Positions 33,337-42,925 of a DNA stretch of 64,000 nt are shown piece after piece. Below the pieces are notes generated by a model. That model did not search any database. It had not been told where the DNA came from and worked only from the letters and a program-made list of their open reading frames with translations. The stretch covers positions 434,001 to 498,000 of the forward strand of contig NZ_CP136624.1 of assembly GCF_032917945.1 (NCBI RefSeq), given 5' to 3'. A program made the translations under genes and the position numbers. Every line of letters starts with the position of its first letter. Position 1 is the first letter of the stretch. The stretch comes from Bradyrhizobium sp. sBnM-33 (GTDB lineage Bacteria > Pseudomonadota > Alphaproteobacteria > Rhizobiales > Xanthobacteraceae).

Positions 33337-35124
33337 TTGACCAGCGAGCGGGTAGAACGGCGATTAGCAGCAGTGTTGGCGGCGGATATCGCCGGCTACA
33401 GCCTATTAATGGGCCGAGACGAGGAAGGCACGCTTTCCCAGCTAAAGGCGTTCCGAAAGACGCTTATCGATCCCACAATCGCAGCGCATCGAGGTCGCAT
33501 CGTAAAGACTACCGGCGATGGCATGCTGGTGGAGTTCGCCAGCGCTGTCGATGCGGCGCGTTGCGCGGTAGAGGTACAGCGCAGCGTGTCAGATCAAAAC
33601 GCGGGTGTCCCGTCCAACCTCAGGATCCAGTTCCGCATTGGTATTCACGTCGGGGACATCATTTTCGACGACAATGACATCTTCGGTGATGGCGTTAACA
33701 TTGCGGCGCGGCTTGAAGGAATTGCAGCGCCTGGCGGTATCTGCATCTCTGACGACGCGCAACGTCAAATTCGCGGGAAGCTCGATAGCCCCTTTGAAGA
33801 TATGGGGCCGCAAAACTTGAAGAATATAGCGGAGCCGATGCGCGCTTGGCGATTAAGCGTAGGCGCGGATTCATCCGCGTACTTGTCGGGCGGCCGTTCA
33901 GCGGAGGCAGCCCAGCCGCTGGCGCTACCGCAAAAACCCTCAATAGCTGTGCTGCCATTTCAGAATATGAGTAGCGACCCAGAACAAGAGTATTTCGCCG
34001 ACGGTACCGTGGAAGACATCATCACGGCGCTATCGCGTTACCACGCGCTCTTTGTCATCGCGCGGAATTCGAGCTTTACCTATAAGGGCCAAGCTGTAGA
34101 CGTGAAGCGAGTGGGGCGTGAACTCGGGGTCCGCTACGTGCTTGAGGGTAGTGTGCGCAAGATCGTGGATCGAGTGCGCGTTACGGGGCAGCTCATCGAC
34201 GCCTCGACGGGGGCGCATCTTTGGGCAGACCGATTTGACGGTGCATTGGAAGACATCTTTGATCTTCAAGACGACATTACATTGAGAGTGGTTGGAGCTA
34301 TTGCACCCAAGCTTGAGCATGCAGAGATTGTTCGGGCAATGCGCAAGCCGACGGAAAGTCTCGATGCCTACGACTACTACCTGAGAGGCATGTCCAACTT
34401 TCATAAGGCGGGAAGGGAGGACATCAGCGAGGCACTTCGCCTATTTCACAAAGCGATTGAACTGGATGAGAACTTCTCTTCCTCATATGGGATGGCCTCA
34501 TGGTGCTATGCTCGACGCAAGATGAACGGCTGGACCGAAGAAGGATCATCAGAAACTGGGGAAGCAGAGCGCGTCGCGGAGCGGGCTGTGCAATGCGGAG
34601 ATGACGATGCCGTTGCATTGGCCGCTAGCGGCCTCGCAATCGGTTTTATTTTCTCAGATTTTGAACGTGCAGCATCGCTGATCGATCGCGCCCAAGTCTT
34701 AAATCCGAATCTCGCTATGGCCTGGCATCTAAGCGGCTGGATTAGGTCTTTTCTCGGTCAACAGGACCTTGCTGTCAAACACTTAGAACGAGCCATTCGC
34801 CTAAGCCCCGTCGATCCGCAACGGTCTGGGATGATGGCCGCTATTGCCTCGGCCCATTTTGCAGCTGGACGTTTTAGCGAGGCGTCTTCGGTGGCCAGGA
34901 CGGCGATGCTCGAACAGCCGAAGAATTTTATTGCCTGCCTTGTGGCAGCAGCAGCAAGTGCCATGGATGGGAATATGGAAGCGGCACGTGGCGCGATGCG
35001 TCGTGTGCTGGACCTCGATCCGGGTCTACGCCTCCATAGCATCGGGTACCGTCTGCCGCATAAGCAGCCGGAGATCCTCGCACAATGGGAGGATGCCCTA
35101 CGCAAAGCCGGACTGCCGGAATAA
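33337..35124 (+). CDS. Class III adenylate/guanylate cyclase with TolB-like and TPR domains
   Basis: A protein of 595 residues. The start is TTG 33337 with GGAGG eight bases upstream. The cyclase catalytic domain (about 10-190) has metal Asp17 in LAADIAGYS and Asp61 in KTTGDGMLVEF, and DIFGDGVNIAARL. A TolB-like/FlgO-like domain (about 205-310) contains IAVLPFQNMSSDPEQEYFAD. TPR-like helices (345-590) follow. It makes cAMP or cGMP. The sequence is less GC-rich than its neighbours, suggesting a different history. It divides the sulfatase relics from the intact sulfatase genes. Confidence 0.9.
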   Translation: MTSERVERRLAAVLAADIAGYSLLMGRDEEGTLSQLKAFRKTLIDPTIAAHRGRIVKTTGDGMLVEFASAVDAARCAVEVQRSVSDQNAGVPSNLRIQFRIGIHVGDIIFDDNDIFGDGVNIAARLEGIAAPGGICISDDAQRQIRGKLDSPFEDMGPQNLKNIAEPMRAWRLSVGADSSAYLSGGRSAEAAQPLALPQKPSIAVLPFQNMSSDPEQEYFADGTVEDIITALSRYHALFVIARNSSFTYKGQAVDVKRVGRELGVRYVLEGSVRKIVDRVRVTGQLIDASTGAHLWADRFDGALEDIFDLQDDITLRVVGAIAPKLEHAEIVRAMRKPTESLDAYDYYLRGMSNFHKAGREDISEALRLFHKAIELDENFSSSYGMASWCYARRKMNGWTEEGSSETGEAERVAERAVQCGDDDAVALAASGLAIGFIFSDFERAASLIDRAQVLNPNLAMAWHLSGWIRSFLGQQDLAVKHLERAIRLSPVDPQRSGMMAAIASAHFAAGRFSEASSVARTAMLEQPKNFIACLVAAAASAMDGNMEAARGAMRRVLDLDPGLRLHSIGYRLPHKQPEILAQWEDALRKAGLPE

Positions 35125-35330
35125 TCAGCTCATCCTTGATTGTATTGCCCTTTGGACCGAAAGCTACCTTACCGCGCCATCGTTTGCTGATGGCAATTTC
35201 CGCGATGCAGCGGTCAGTCCAGTAAAGCTGGACAAGAGGACATCGTTATCAATCCAACACTTGCGCTACCGTCGTGTCTGCGCCGCCGATTTCGGACTCC
35301 GGCGCAAATTTTGCACTCTGTTGTGCCGCC

Positions 35331-36359
35331 TTATTCGAAGGCAAAGATCCGCTTCCAGTCCTTCTTCATGTCGACCACGGTCCATTTGTTCACCGCCGCC
35401 GCGTCCAGCGCTACGTCGAGCTCGCCGAAATGCGAGTGTCGATCGTAGGCATATTCACGCTCCGCATCGGTGTGGTGGACAATCAAGCCGAACCGCGCGC
35501 CACTAGCGCCGAGCGTCGTCCATTGCAGCATTTCGAGATCGCCGTCGGAATTGCCGAAGGCCGCGATCGGACGGCGGCCGATGTACTCGTTGATACCGAC
35601 TGGCTTGCCGGCCTTGTCGTCGATGAAATTGATCTGCGGCAGCCTGAACAATACGGGCGTACCATCGCGCATCTCGAATCGAGTCTTGATCGACGATCCG
35701 ACGACCTGCTCTGGAGGTATTCCGTAGATCCGCTCGGTCCACGGCCGCATGAACTCGATACCGCCGCCTGATGTGATGAAGGTTTTGAAGCCGCTGGCCC
35801 GGAGATAGGTGAGCAGTTCCAGCATCGGCTGGTAGACTAACTCGGTATAGGGCCGCTTGAAGCGGTGATCACGCGTGCTCGCAAGCCAGTCGGAGGTGAT
35901 CTTCTCGAACTCTACCGTGGTCATACCGGCATGGGTGACCGCCACCAGTTCTACCAATCCCTTTTCACCGGAGGCCGCCAGTGCCTTCAGGTCGCCATCC
36001 AGCACCGCAGCGAATGGCTGCTTGGTCTTCCATTCCGGATGCGTCGGCGCCATGGCCTTCACACGGTCGAGTACAAAGGCCAGTTGCACGTACATCGGCT
36101 GCTCGACCCAAAGCGTGCCGTCATTGTCGAAGGTCGCGATGCGCCGATCGACCGGTACGAACTCAGGCCCGCCTTGCGTCGTGACGCGCGCGACGAAGTT
36201 GAGGATTGAAGCCTTGGTCGCACCTTCGTTCCAGGACGGCAGCGGATCGGATGGCGTCTGCGCGGACGCGAAGCGATACGATGCGGAAAGGAGCGGGAGA
36301 GTTGCGAGCGAAGCGAGCAGGAATCGGCGATCGATGAGGGGAAAGCGAATCGGCCTCAT
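35331..36359 (-). CDS. Exported HAD-superfamily phosphatase
   Basis: A protein of 342 residues with a signal peptide (FLLASLATLPLLSASYRFAS). HAD motifs: I in ATFDNDGTLW (nucleophile Asp), II in FITSGGG, Lys in DDKAGK and IV in AFGNSDGDLEM. ATG at 36359 is favoured because GGAGAG stands six bases upstream. It lies 142 bases downstream of the sulfatase on the same strand. A phosphatase or phosphonatase function on periplasmic substrates is inferred; its link to sulfate-ester use is contextual. Confidence 0.8.
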   Translation of the reverse strand: MRPIRFPLIDRRFLLASLATLPLLSASYRFASAQTPSDPLPSWNEGATKASILNFVARVTTQGGPEFVPVDRRIATFDNDGTLWVEQPMYVQLAFVLDRVKAMAPTHPEWKTKQPFAAVLDGDLKALAASGEKGLVELVAVTHAGMTTVEFEKITSDWLASTRDHRFKRPYTELVYQPMLELLTYLRASGFKTFITSGGGIEFMRPWTERIYGIPPEQVVGSSIKTRFEMRDGTPVLFRLPQINFIDDKAGKPVGINEYIGRRPIAAFGNSDGDLEMLQWTTLGASGARFGLIVHHTDAEREYAYDRHSHFGELDVALDAAAVNKWTVVDMKKDWKRIFAFE

Positions 36360-36501
36360 ATCACTCTCCATAGGTTAACGGGGACGGCGCCATGACAGCG
36401 CTGTCCTCTCCAGTCGGATCCCGTCAGTTGCCCGTCGGCATCGGCAGTTTAGTGCCTTCACCGGACGGCAGGACAAATTCAGCGTTTCATTCAGCGTGAC
36501 C

Positions 36502-38190
36502 CTAATTCTTGGCGGTGGGGCCCTCCTGCAGTTTCGCCAGAACCTCATTAAGTGCGAAGCTGCCGGGCTTCTGACGCGGCGGGTATTCCTGGTAGGTTTT
36601 CAGGTGTGCGGCTACGTAAGCCTGCGCCGGCACAAGCATGAAGGCACGCTCGACACGCCACTTGGAATATTCTCCGGCGTCGACCTGAGCCCGCTCGAAG
36701 GGGTCGGCGCGGAGGTCGAAGAGCTTGGGGAAACGAAGTGTAATTAGCGGGTTCTCCCAAACGCTAAGCCCCTCGACGCGCTGTTCCATGAACACGAGCT
36801 TCCAGCGGTCGTAACGAAGGCCGGCGAGGTTGCCGTCATCGGTCCAGTAGAAAAATTCCTGACGTTTGCCAGGGCCGGCTCCTGCCAGCACATCGCGTTG
36901 GTTGTAGCCGTCCAGATGCACTTTGAAGGTCTTGCCTCCGGACTGGTATCCCGTCAGCAGCTTTTCCGTTACATTCGGTTCGCCGGCGGCGGCGACGAGT
37001 GTCGGCACGAAATCTTCATGCGAGGTGATGTGGTTGATCTCGGTCCCGGGCTTGATGACGCCGGGCCAGCGCATCATGCATGGTACGCGGTAACCGCCTT
37101 CCCAGTTCGTGTTCTTCTCGCCTTTGAACGGTGTAGTGCCGCCGTCCGGCCAGGAGAACACCTCAGCGCCGTTGTCGGTCGTCCAAACGACGATGGTGTT
37201 GTCGGCAATGCCTAGATCATCCAGCTTTTTCATAAGCTGGCCCACCATGCCGTCGAATTCGGTCATGCCATCCGCGACGATACCGAGTCCGGTCTTGCCC
37301 TTCGATTCCGGTTTGAGGTGGGTGTAGATGTGCATTCGCGTCGCGTTGAACCAGCAGAAGAACGGCTTGTTGGCTCGGTGCTGCCGGTCGATGAAGTCGA
37401 GCGATGCCTCAAGAAACTCGCCATCCACTGTCTCCATACGTTTCCTGTTGAGTGGGCCTGTGTCTTCGATCGTCTGCTTGCCGACGCGGCCGAACCGCGG
37501 GTCCTCCGTGGGGTCGTCCCGATCGCTTGCCTTGCATTTCAATACGCCGCGCGGGCCGAACCTGGCTTTGAACTCGGGGTTCTTGGGGTAGTCGGGGTTC
37601 TCCGGCTCCTCCTCGGCGTTGAGGTGGTAGAGGTTGCCAAAGAATTCGTCGAATCCATGAACGGTCGGCAGGTGCTCGTTGCGGTCGCCGAGATGATTTT
37701 TGCCGAATTGACCGGTCGCGTATCCCAGCGGCTTGAGCAAATCCGCAAGCGTCGGATCCTTTTCAGACAGTCCCTCCTTGGCGCCAGGCAATCCGACCTT
37801 GAGAAGGCCAGTCCGGAAGCAGGATTGACCGGTGATGAATGCGGCGCGCCCCGCGGTGCAGGACTGCTGCGCGTAATGGTCAGTGAAAATCGCGCCTTCC
37901 TTTGCGATGCGGTCTATATTCGGCGTGCGGTAGCCCATCATGCCCCGGTTGTAGGCGCTGATATTCCAAAGTCCGATGTCATCACCGAAGATGACGAGGA
38001 TGTTGGGCCGCTGGCCACGAGGCGCGGCAGGTGTTGGTTGCTGGGCCTGCGCTGGCGAAACCTGCCCAGCCGAGATCAGGCCGGCAGTCGCGAGCGCCGA
38101 TGTTCCCGCCAAGAGCATTGCGCGACGACTCACAGCAGCGCGAGGGCGTTGCTCTTTGTTGTCGTTCTCATGAGAGGAGTTGGTACTCAT
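36502..38190 (-). CDS. Tat-exported arylsulfatase
   Basis: A protein of 562 residues. The N-terminus carries a Tat motif (SRRAMLLAGTSALATAGLIS) and an export cleavage region near PAQAQ. The metal and catalytic site reads ILVIFGDDIGLW, and the modified Cys (about 111) lies in CTAGR, the C-x-A-x-R form of the sulfatase signature. Further motifs are GKNHLGD and TTDNGAEVFSWPDGG. It hydrolyses organic sulfate esters in the periplasm. It overlaps the formylglycine-generating enzyme gene by four bases (ATGA), so the maturation enzyme and its target are co-translated. Confidence 0.93.
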   Translation of the reverse strand: MSTNSSHENDNKEQRPRAAVSRRAMLLAGTSALATAGLISAGQVSPAQAQQPTPAAPRGQRPNILVIFGDDIGLWNISAYNRGMMGYRTPNIDRIAKEGAIFTDHYAQQSCTAGRAAFITGQSCFRTGLLKVGLPGAKEGLSEKDPTLADLLKPLGYATGQFGKNHLGDRNEHLPTVHGFDEFFGNLYHLNAEEEPENPDYPKNPEFKARFGPRGVLKCKASDRDDPTEDPRFGRVGKQTIEDTGPLNRKRMETVDGEFLEASLDFIDRQHRANKPFFCWFNATRMHIYTHLKPESKGKTGLGIVADGMTEFDGMVGQLMKKLDDLGIADNTIVVWTTDNGAEVFSWPDGGTTPFKGEKNTNWEGGYRVPCMMRWPGVIKPGTEINHITSHEDFVPTLVAAAGEPNVTEKLLTGYQSGGKTFKVHLDGYNQRDVLAGAGPGKRQEFFYWTDDGNLAGLRYDRWKLVFMEQRVEGLSVWENPLITLRFPKLFDLRADPFERAQVDAGEYSKWRVERAFMLVPAQAYVAAHLKTYQEYPPRQKPGSFALNEVLAKLQEGPTAKN

Positions 38191-39179
38191 GCTCGCTTCC
38201 TTTCCCTGGTGATGCACCTGAAGCCAACGTGACTCATCGATGTATCAACCGGCTGCGCATGCCGCGCTGCCGGGCGATAGCGACGGCAATAATTGGGCGC
38301 GCAGAGATGCGAGCCGCCTTTAACCACCTTGCGCGGAATTCTGATCTGCGGCTGCGATGGGTCGTAGCTGCCGGCCTCCCGCCCGCCGCGAGGGTTCTCG
38401 GGAATGCAGCACGCTTTCGGCGCATCCGCTTCGTGCTTCGGCGAATACCAGTCGCTCGTCCATTCCCAGACGTTGCCGATCATGTCGTAGACGCCGTAGC
38501 CGTTCGGCGGAAACGCCGTCACCGGCGACGTGCGAAGAAAACCGTCCTCGTTCAGGTTCTGGTTCGGGAAATTCCCCTGCCACGTGTTGGCCATTTGGCG
38601 TCCATCAGGCGTGAGTTGATCGCCCCAGGCATATTCCGCGCCGTCGAGTCCGCCGCGCGCGGCAAACTCCCATTCGGCTTCTGTCGCCAATTCCTTGCCC
38701 GCCCATTTCGCATAGGCCGCCGCATCGGCGTGGCAGATGTGCACGACAGGATGATCGTCGAGCGCGTTGATGTTGCTCTTACGCCCATAGGGACGGCGCC
38801 AGTTCGCATCCTTGGTGAAGCACCACCACTGAGACCAGTCGCGCAGATCGATTGGATGCTTGGGCGGCGTGAACACCAGCGAGCCCGCAAATAGCATGTG
38901 CGGCAGAGCGCCAGGATAATCTTTCGGATTGGGCGGGATCTCGGCGAAGGTGACGTATCCCGTCGCGCGAACAAATTCTTTGAACTGCCGGTTGGTCACA
39001 GGCGTGCGATCGATCCAGAATCCGTCAACGGTAACTTCGTGCGCCGGGGCTTCTTCGGGATAATGCTTGTCCGATCCCATGCGGAAAGTGCCGCCGGGTA
39101 TCCGGATCATCGCGTCGGTCTGCGAAGCACCGACCGTGACGTCAGCTTTGAATGTGCTTGCAGGGAAAAGCGTTGTCAT
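38187..39179 (-). CDS. Formylglycine-generating enzyme (SUMF1)
   Basis: A protein of 330 residues of the SUMF1 fold: IPGGTFRMGSDKHYPEEAPA at the N-terminus, WEWTSDWYSPKHE in the middle and an active-site pair of Cys (about 293 and 298) in GGSHLCAPNYCRRYRPAAR. It uses copper and oxygen to oxidise the sulfatase active-site Cys to formylglycine. ATG at 39179 is chosen; a TTG ten codons upstream is less likely. Expression is coupled to the sulfatase. Confidence 0.93.
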   Translation of the reverse strand: MTTLFPASTFKADVTVGASQTDAMIRIPGGTFRMGSDKHYPEEAPAHEVTVDGFWIDRTPVTNRQFKEFVRATGYVTFAEIPPNPKDYPGALPHMLFAGSLVFTPPKHPIDLRDWSQWWCFTKDANWRRPYGRKSNINALDDHPVVHICHADAAAYAKWAGKELATEAEWEFAARGGLDGAEYAWGDQLTPDGRQMANTWQGNFPNQNLNEDGFLRTSPVTAFPPNGYGVYDMIGNVWEWTSDWYSPKHEADAPKACCIPENPRGGREAGSYDPSQPQIRIPRKVVKGGSHLCAPNYCRRYRPAARHAQPVDTSMSHVGFRCITRERKRA

Positions 39180-39478
39180 CTCGCGCGCTGCCTCCCGCTC
39201 GATCGCCAAAATTGTGATCCGGAGGGCAAGCTACGCAGGAGCCCCGTCACAGGCTATTGGACCGTGGTCCAACATCGGAGCGAGCCTGCCGGCGCCACTG
39301 GGCGGGCCTTGCGGCGCTTGCGCGCATGAATTGCACTGAGGCGACATCCGCCGGTTGTTCCGTCGCGCGAAAAAATTCCCCTTGATTCTACTCACGAATC
39401 CTGGACGTCCGGGGGAGGATACGACCCCAAAAACGTGCTAAGGTTGCATGGCGGCAACGTTGAGCCGTGCGGGCAGAT
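39180..39478. other. Divergent promoter region
   Basis: About 300 bases between the formylglycine-generating enzyme gene and the operator-like palindromes of the sensor kinase. No gene seen. It must drive both divergent operons. Confidence 0.4.
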
Positions 39479-39506
39479 TTCACAGTTTGTGAATTTACAA
39501 TTGTAA
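39479..39506. promoter_or_regulatory. Two adjacent perfect palindromes upstream of the sensor kinase
   Basis: TTCACAGTTTGTGAA (39479-39493, 6-bp arms around GTT) is followed one base later by TTACAATTGTAA (39495-39506, a perfect 12-bp palindrome). Both lie 9-54 bases upstream of the kinase start. They are likely binding sites for a dimeric regulator, either the FixJ-like protein encoded downstream or an outside one. Confidence 0.6.
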
Positions 39507-39532
39507 CGTTTTGAGTGGCGGCCTTCTTCAGT

Positions 39533-41764
39533 ATGATTAGGACGCGCATTGTCGTGTGGAGCATCGGACTCCTTTTTTTGCTCGCGGGGGAGGCCCGCGC
39601 TGGGGAGCGTGCGCGCGTTCTTATGCTTCACGCCTTCAACTACTCTTTTCCTGCCACCAGCGTGATCGCGGAGGCCGCTCGCAAGCGGCTGGTCGAGCAC
39701 TCGAAATCAGTCGAGATCGATGCGGAGTTTCTCGATCTGGGTCGAAATACTGACGAGGCCCATTCGCTGCGAACGGCGACGTTTATTCGCGACAAGTACG
39801 GGAAGCATCCGCCGGATCTGGTGATCACGCTCGGCAGCAATGCGTTGCCATTTGTCGTCAAGCACCGAGACCTGCTTCCCGATGTCCCGGTCGTCTTTGC
39901 ATCCATCTCGCCACAGACGTATGCTGCCATGCGATTGCCACCGAAGATGACCGGGATCATCACTGCGTTCGATCTGGCGAAGACGCTTTCGCTCGCGGAG
40001 CGGCTCCAGCCGGATGCAAGCAAATTGTTTGTAATCGCCGGAAGCGGCGAGACCGATCGCCGCTGGCAACCGGTGGCTCGCAAGATGATCGAGGAGCGCG
40101 GCGGCAAATTCGAGACGACATTCCTGTTCGAGCTTCCATACTCAGAACTCGTCGCTGAACTGTCGAAGGTGCCCAACGATGCGATCGTGATCCTTCTGAC
40201 GGTTTTTGCCGACGGCGAAGGCAAGACCTTCGTCCCTGCGCAGGTCGCGGCTGATCTGTCCGCGTTGTCAGCGGCACCGGTTTACGGCCCTTACGATACA
40301 TTTGTCGGCAGGGGTGCCGTCGGCGGCTTTGTTGAGACGTTCGAGTCGGTCGGCGTTGCAGCGGCTGAAATGGCGATCGAAATCATGGAGGGCGCGGATC
40401 CGGCCACGCTCGCGCCCCGAACCAATCCCGCGCAGCACTACCGCGTCAATTACCGGGCAATGCAACGCTGGAATCTAAAAGAGAAAGACCTCCCGCCCGA
40501 CACCGTTGTTCTGTTCAAAGAGCCGACGATCTGGGGTCAGTATCGGGGCACCGTTCTTGCGGCACTCTCTGTCCTCGGCTTGCAATCGACAATTCTGGGC
40601 GCCTTGCTGATTCAGCGGCGCAGGAGACAGCGCGCCGAGGAACTCCTTAAGGAGAGCGAGGAACGGATGACCTTTGCCGCCGCTGCAGCAAACATCGGAC
40701 TCTGGAAGTTTGACCGGGATACCGATGAATTGTGGGTTACCGAACATGGCAGGGCGCTGTTCGGGCTGCCGAGTGATGCACCTCTCACCCGCGAGGCATT
40801 CCTTGCCACTGTTCATCCGGATGATCTCGAAACCGCAAGCCGTTCGCTTCGGAATTCCTTCAGGACGGAGCGGTCCACGGCCAGCGACGTGCGAATTGCC
40901 TTGCCAAGCGGTGAGACCCGTTGGATCCGCATGCGCGCCCGGTCCTATACGGAGAGCAACGGCGAGCCAAGGCAACTAGGGGGCATTTTCGTCGACATCA
41001 CCGACCAGAAATCGGCCGAGGCTGAGACCGCACTACAACGTGTGGAAATTGAGCACCTGATGCGGGTGTCCGCGCTCGGCGAACTTTCCGGCTCGATTGC
41101 GCACGAGGTCAACCAACCCCTCACTGCGATCCTGTCAAATGCGCAGGCAGCCCTCCATCTCCTCAGGCAGAATGCTCCCGATCTAGCGGAGATTCGCGGC
41201 GCCCTTGAGGACATCGTGCATGAGGATAACCGGGCTGGCGAGGTTATCCACCGTCTCCGTAGCCTTCTTAAGAAGGGCGAGAGGAAGGTGGAAAGCATCA
41301 ACATAAATGACCTTGTCAGATCAACAATCAGCTTAGTGCACAGCGAGCTGATCGGCCGCGACATCAGCGTCAAACTTAATCTGCAAGACAACGTGTTCCT
41401 GACGCGGGGTGATTCTGTTCAGTTGCAGCAAGTTCTGCTTAACCTCATCATGAATGCGATGGACGCCATGGCCTCGACCCCAACAACCCAGCGGTCCATC
41501 CTGATCTCGACCCGAGAGGCGAAAGCCGGAATGATAGACGTGCTCGTGAAGGATCGGGGGCACGGCATCTGCCCCAAGGAAAATGGCCGGCTGTTCGAGC
41601 CGTTCTACACCACCAAGGCCCATGGCCTTGGCCTGGGTCTGGCTCTTTGTTCGACGATCATAAAGGCGCATCAGGGAAAGCTGACCCTGGTCAACGGCGA
41701 GGGCGGTGGCGCTGTTGCTGGATTTTCGTTGCCCGCCCAGCAACCTGCATTCAGTTCTGCATGA
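39533..41764 (+). CDS. Sensor kinase with periplasmic-binding-protein sensor and PAS domain
   Basis: A protein of 743 residues. A signal/anchor helix (IVVWSIGLLFLLAGEARAGE) leads into a periplasmic domain of the ABC-substrate-binding class (PF04392-like, about 30-320; LVITLGSNALPFVVKHRDLL). A second membrane segment (about 335-355), a PAS domain (about 380-490) and a HisKA with phospho-His in SGSIAHEVNQPLTAILSNAQ follow. The ATPase domain has NAMDAMA, DRGHGI and GLGLGLALCSTI. ATG 39533 is chosen; a GTG lies six codons upstream. Stop and next start overlap by ATGA with the FixJ-like regulator, so it is a cognate pair. Confidence 0.9.
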   Translation: MIRTRIVVWSIGLLFLLAGEARAGERARVLMLHAFNYSFPATSVIAEAARKRLVEHSKSVEIDAEFLDLGRNTDEAHSLRTATFIRDKYGKHPPDLVITLGSNALPFVVKHRDLLPDVPVVFASISPQTYAAMRLPPKMTGIITAFDLAKTLSLAERLQPDASKLFVIAGSGETDRRWQPVARKMIEERGGKFETTFLFELPYSELVAELSKVPNDAIVILLTVFADGEGKTFVPAQVAADLSALSAAPVYGPYDTFVGRGAVGGFVETFESVGVAAAEMAIEIMEGADPATLAPRTNPAQHYRVNYRAMQRWNLKEKDLPPDTVVLFKEPTIWGQYRGTVLAALSVLGLQSTILGALLIQRRRRQRAEELLKESEERMTFAAAAANIGLWKFDRDTDELWVTEHGRALFGLPSDAPLTREAFLATVHPDDLETASRSLRNSFRTERSTASDVRIALPSGETRWIRMRARSYTESNGEPRQLGGIFVDITDQKSAEAETALQRVEIEHLMRVSALGELSGSIAHEVNQPLTAILSNAQAALHLLRQNAPDLAEIRGALEDIVHEDNRAGEVIHRLRSLLKKGERKVESININDLVRSTISLVHSELIGRDISVKLNLQDNVFLTRGDSVQLQQVLLNLIMNAMDAMASTPTTQRSILISTREAKAGMIDVLVKDRGHGICPKENGRLFEPFYTTKAHGLGLGLALCSTIIKAHQGKLTLVNGEGGGAVAGFSLPAQQPAFSSA

Positions 41765-42378
41765 CCGACAAGTTCACGGTTTATCTCGTTGACGATGACC
41801 CCGGAGTCCTCAAGGCGTTGTCGCGACTGCTCCGCGCCAAGGGTTATGACGTCAAGCCCTATTCTTCGCCGCAGGTATTCCTCGAAGAGCATGACGAGGC
41901 GATTCCCGGATGCGCCGTACTCGATGTTTCGATGCCAGATCTTGATGGTCTGGAGATTCAGGATGTGTTGACCACCGCCAGTGGCTCGCATCGTCCCATC
42001 GTGTTCGTCACCGGCAAAGGCGACATTCCCACCAGCGTACGTGCCATGAAAGCCGGGGCGATCGATTTCCTGACCAAGCCGGTAAAGGACCAGGATTTGT
42101 TTGAAGCGCTATCCCGCGCTGAAGCCATGGACGCCGAGTTGCGTCGACTTCGTTCCGAACTGGACGTGATGCGAGCGAAGGTAAGGACCTTGACCCCACG
42201 TGAACGCGAGGTGCTTACGCATGTCGTGGCGGGGCGGCTCAACAAGCAGATTGCCGGCGAGCTGGGTACGGTCGAAAAGACCATCAAGGTTCACCGCAGC
42301 CGGATGATGGAGAAACTTGGCGTTCGAACTGTCGCCGACCTGGTGCGGATGGCCGAGAAGCTCAAACTGTCCAAATAA
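41761..42378 (+). CDS. FixJ-like response regulator (partner of the upstream kinase)
   Basis: A protein of 205 residues: receiver with YLVDDDPGVLKALS, phospho-Asp in AVLDVSMPDLDG, Thr in VFVTGKGD and Lys in FLTKPV, then a LuxR helix-turn-helix with LTPREREVLTHVVAGRLNKQ. Its ATG overlaps the kinase stop. It is the probable DNA-binding partner of the kinase, with the palindromes at 39479-39506 as candidate autoregulatory sites. Confidence 0.93.
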   Translation: MTDKFTVYLVDDDPGVLKALSRLLRAKGYDVKPYSSPQVFLEEHDEAIPGCAVLDVSMPDLDGLEIQDVLTTASGSHRPIVFVTGKGDIPTSVRAMKAGAIDFLTKPVKDQDLFEALSRAEAMDAELRRLRSELDVMRAKVRTLTPREREVLTHVVAGRLNKQIAGELGTVEKTIKVHRSRMMEKLGVRTVADLVRMAEKLKLSK

Positions 42379-42387
42379 GACGCACCT

Positions 42388-42405
42388 GTTGGCCCAAGGG
42401 CCAAC
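42388..42405. promoter_or_regulatory. Perfect hairpin between the two regulator genes
   Basis: GTTGGCCC-AA-GGGCCAAC, an 18-base perfect inverted repeat with a two-base centre, lies ten bases after the FixJ-like stop. There is no T-run, so it is more likely a dimer-binding site or mRNA hairpin than a full terminator. Confidence 0.5.
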
Positions 42406-42440
42406 TCGACGAGCGCAGGGTGCACCGGCAATAGTCTTCC

Positions 42441-42827
42441 ATGGCGGAAGCTTCCCCATGGATTGCCATTGTGGACGATGATCCGGCCGTGCTCAAGGCC
42501 TTGAGTCGGTTGCTGCGTTCGCACGCTTTTCGTGCCCGGGCATATGGATCGGGAGAGGAATTTCTCGCGGCGTTGCCAGCTGGTCTGCCCGTATGCCTGA
42601 TTGTGGATCTTCAGATGCCAGAGATGAACGGCCTGGAGCTTCAACAGCATCTCATAAGCAACGGCATAAAAATTCCGACAATCCTTATCACCGCGCATGC
42701 CGACGCTGCGCTGCAAGAACAATCGCATGAAGGTACGCAGGTAGCCAGCCTCCGGAAGCCTTTGCAGGACGAAGCCTTATTCTTGGCTATCGACAGGGCG
42801 ATCGGCAGTTCGCGAAATATTGGGTAG
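42441..42827 (+). CDS. Single-domain response regulator
   Basis: A receiver of 128 residues resembling the receiver of the FixJ-like neighbour (AIVDDDPAVLKALSRLLRSH), with phospho-Asp in LIVDLQMPEMNG, Thr in ILITAHAD and Lys in LRKPL. No output domain is present. Linked downstream of the kinase and FixJ-like pair, it may serve as phosphate sink or feedback component. Confidence 0.88.
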   Translation: MAEASPWIAIVDDDPAVLKALSRLLRSHAFRARAYGSGEEFLAALPAGLPVCLIVDLQMPEMNGLELQQHLISNGIKIPTILITAHADAALQEQSHEGTQVASLRKPLQDEALFLAIDRAIGSSRNIG

Positions 42828-42925
42828 GACCGGATGCAGCAAAGGACGGGCGCTAACCCAGAGGTCTGGTCAAATGAATGAAGTGACTTGAGAGATACTG
42901 TAACTGGATGAAGTCTGCGCCGTCG

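Noticed and set aside
35125..35506. Plus-strand frame after the cyclase
   Set aside because: Starts without a ribosome-binding site, becomes Arg/Ser-rich and overlaps the HAD gene on the other strand.
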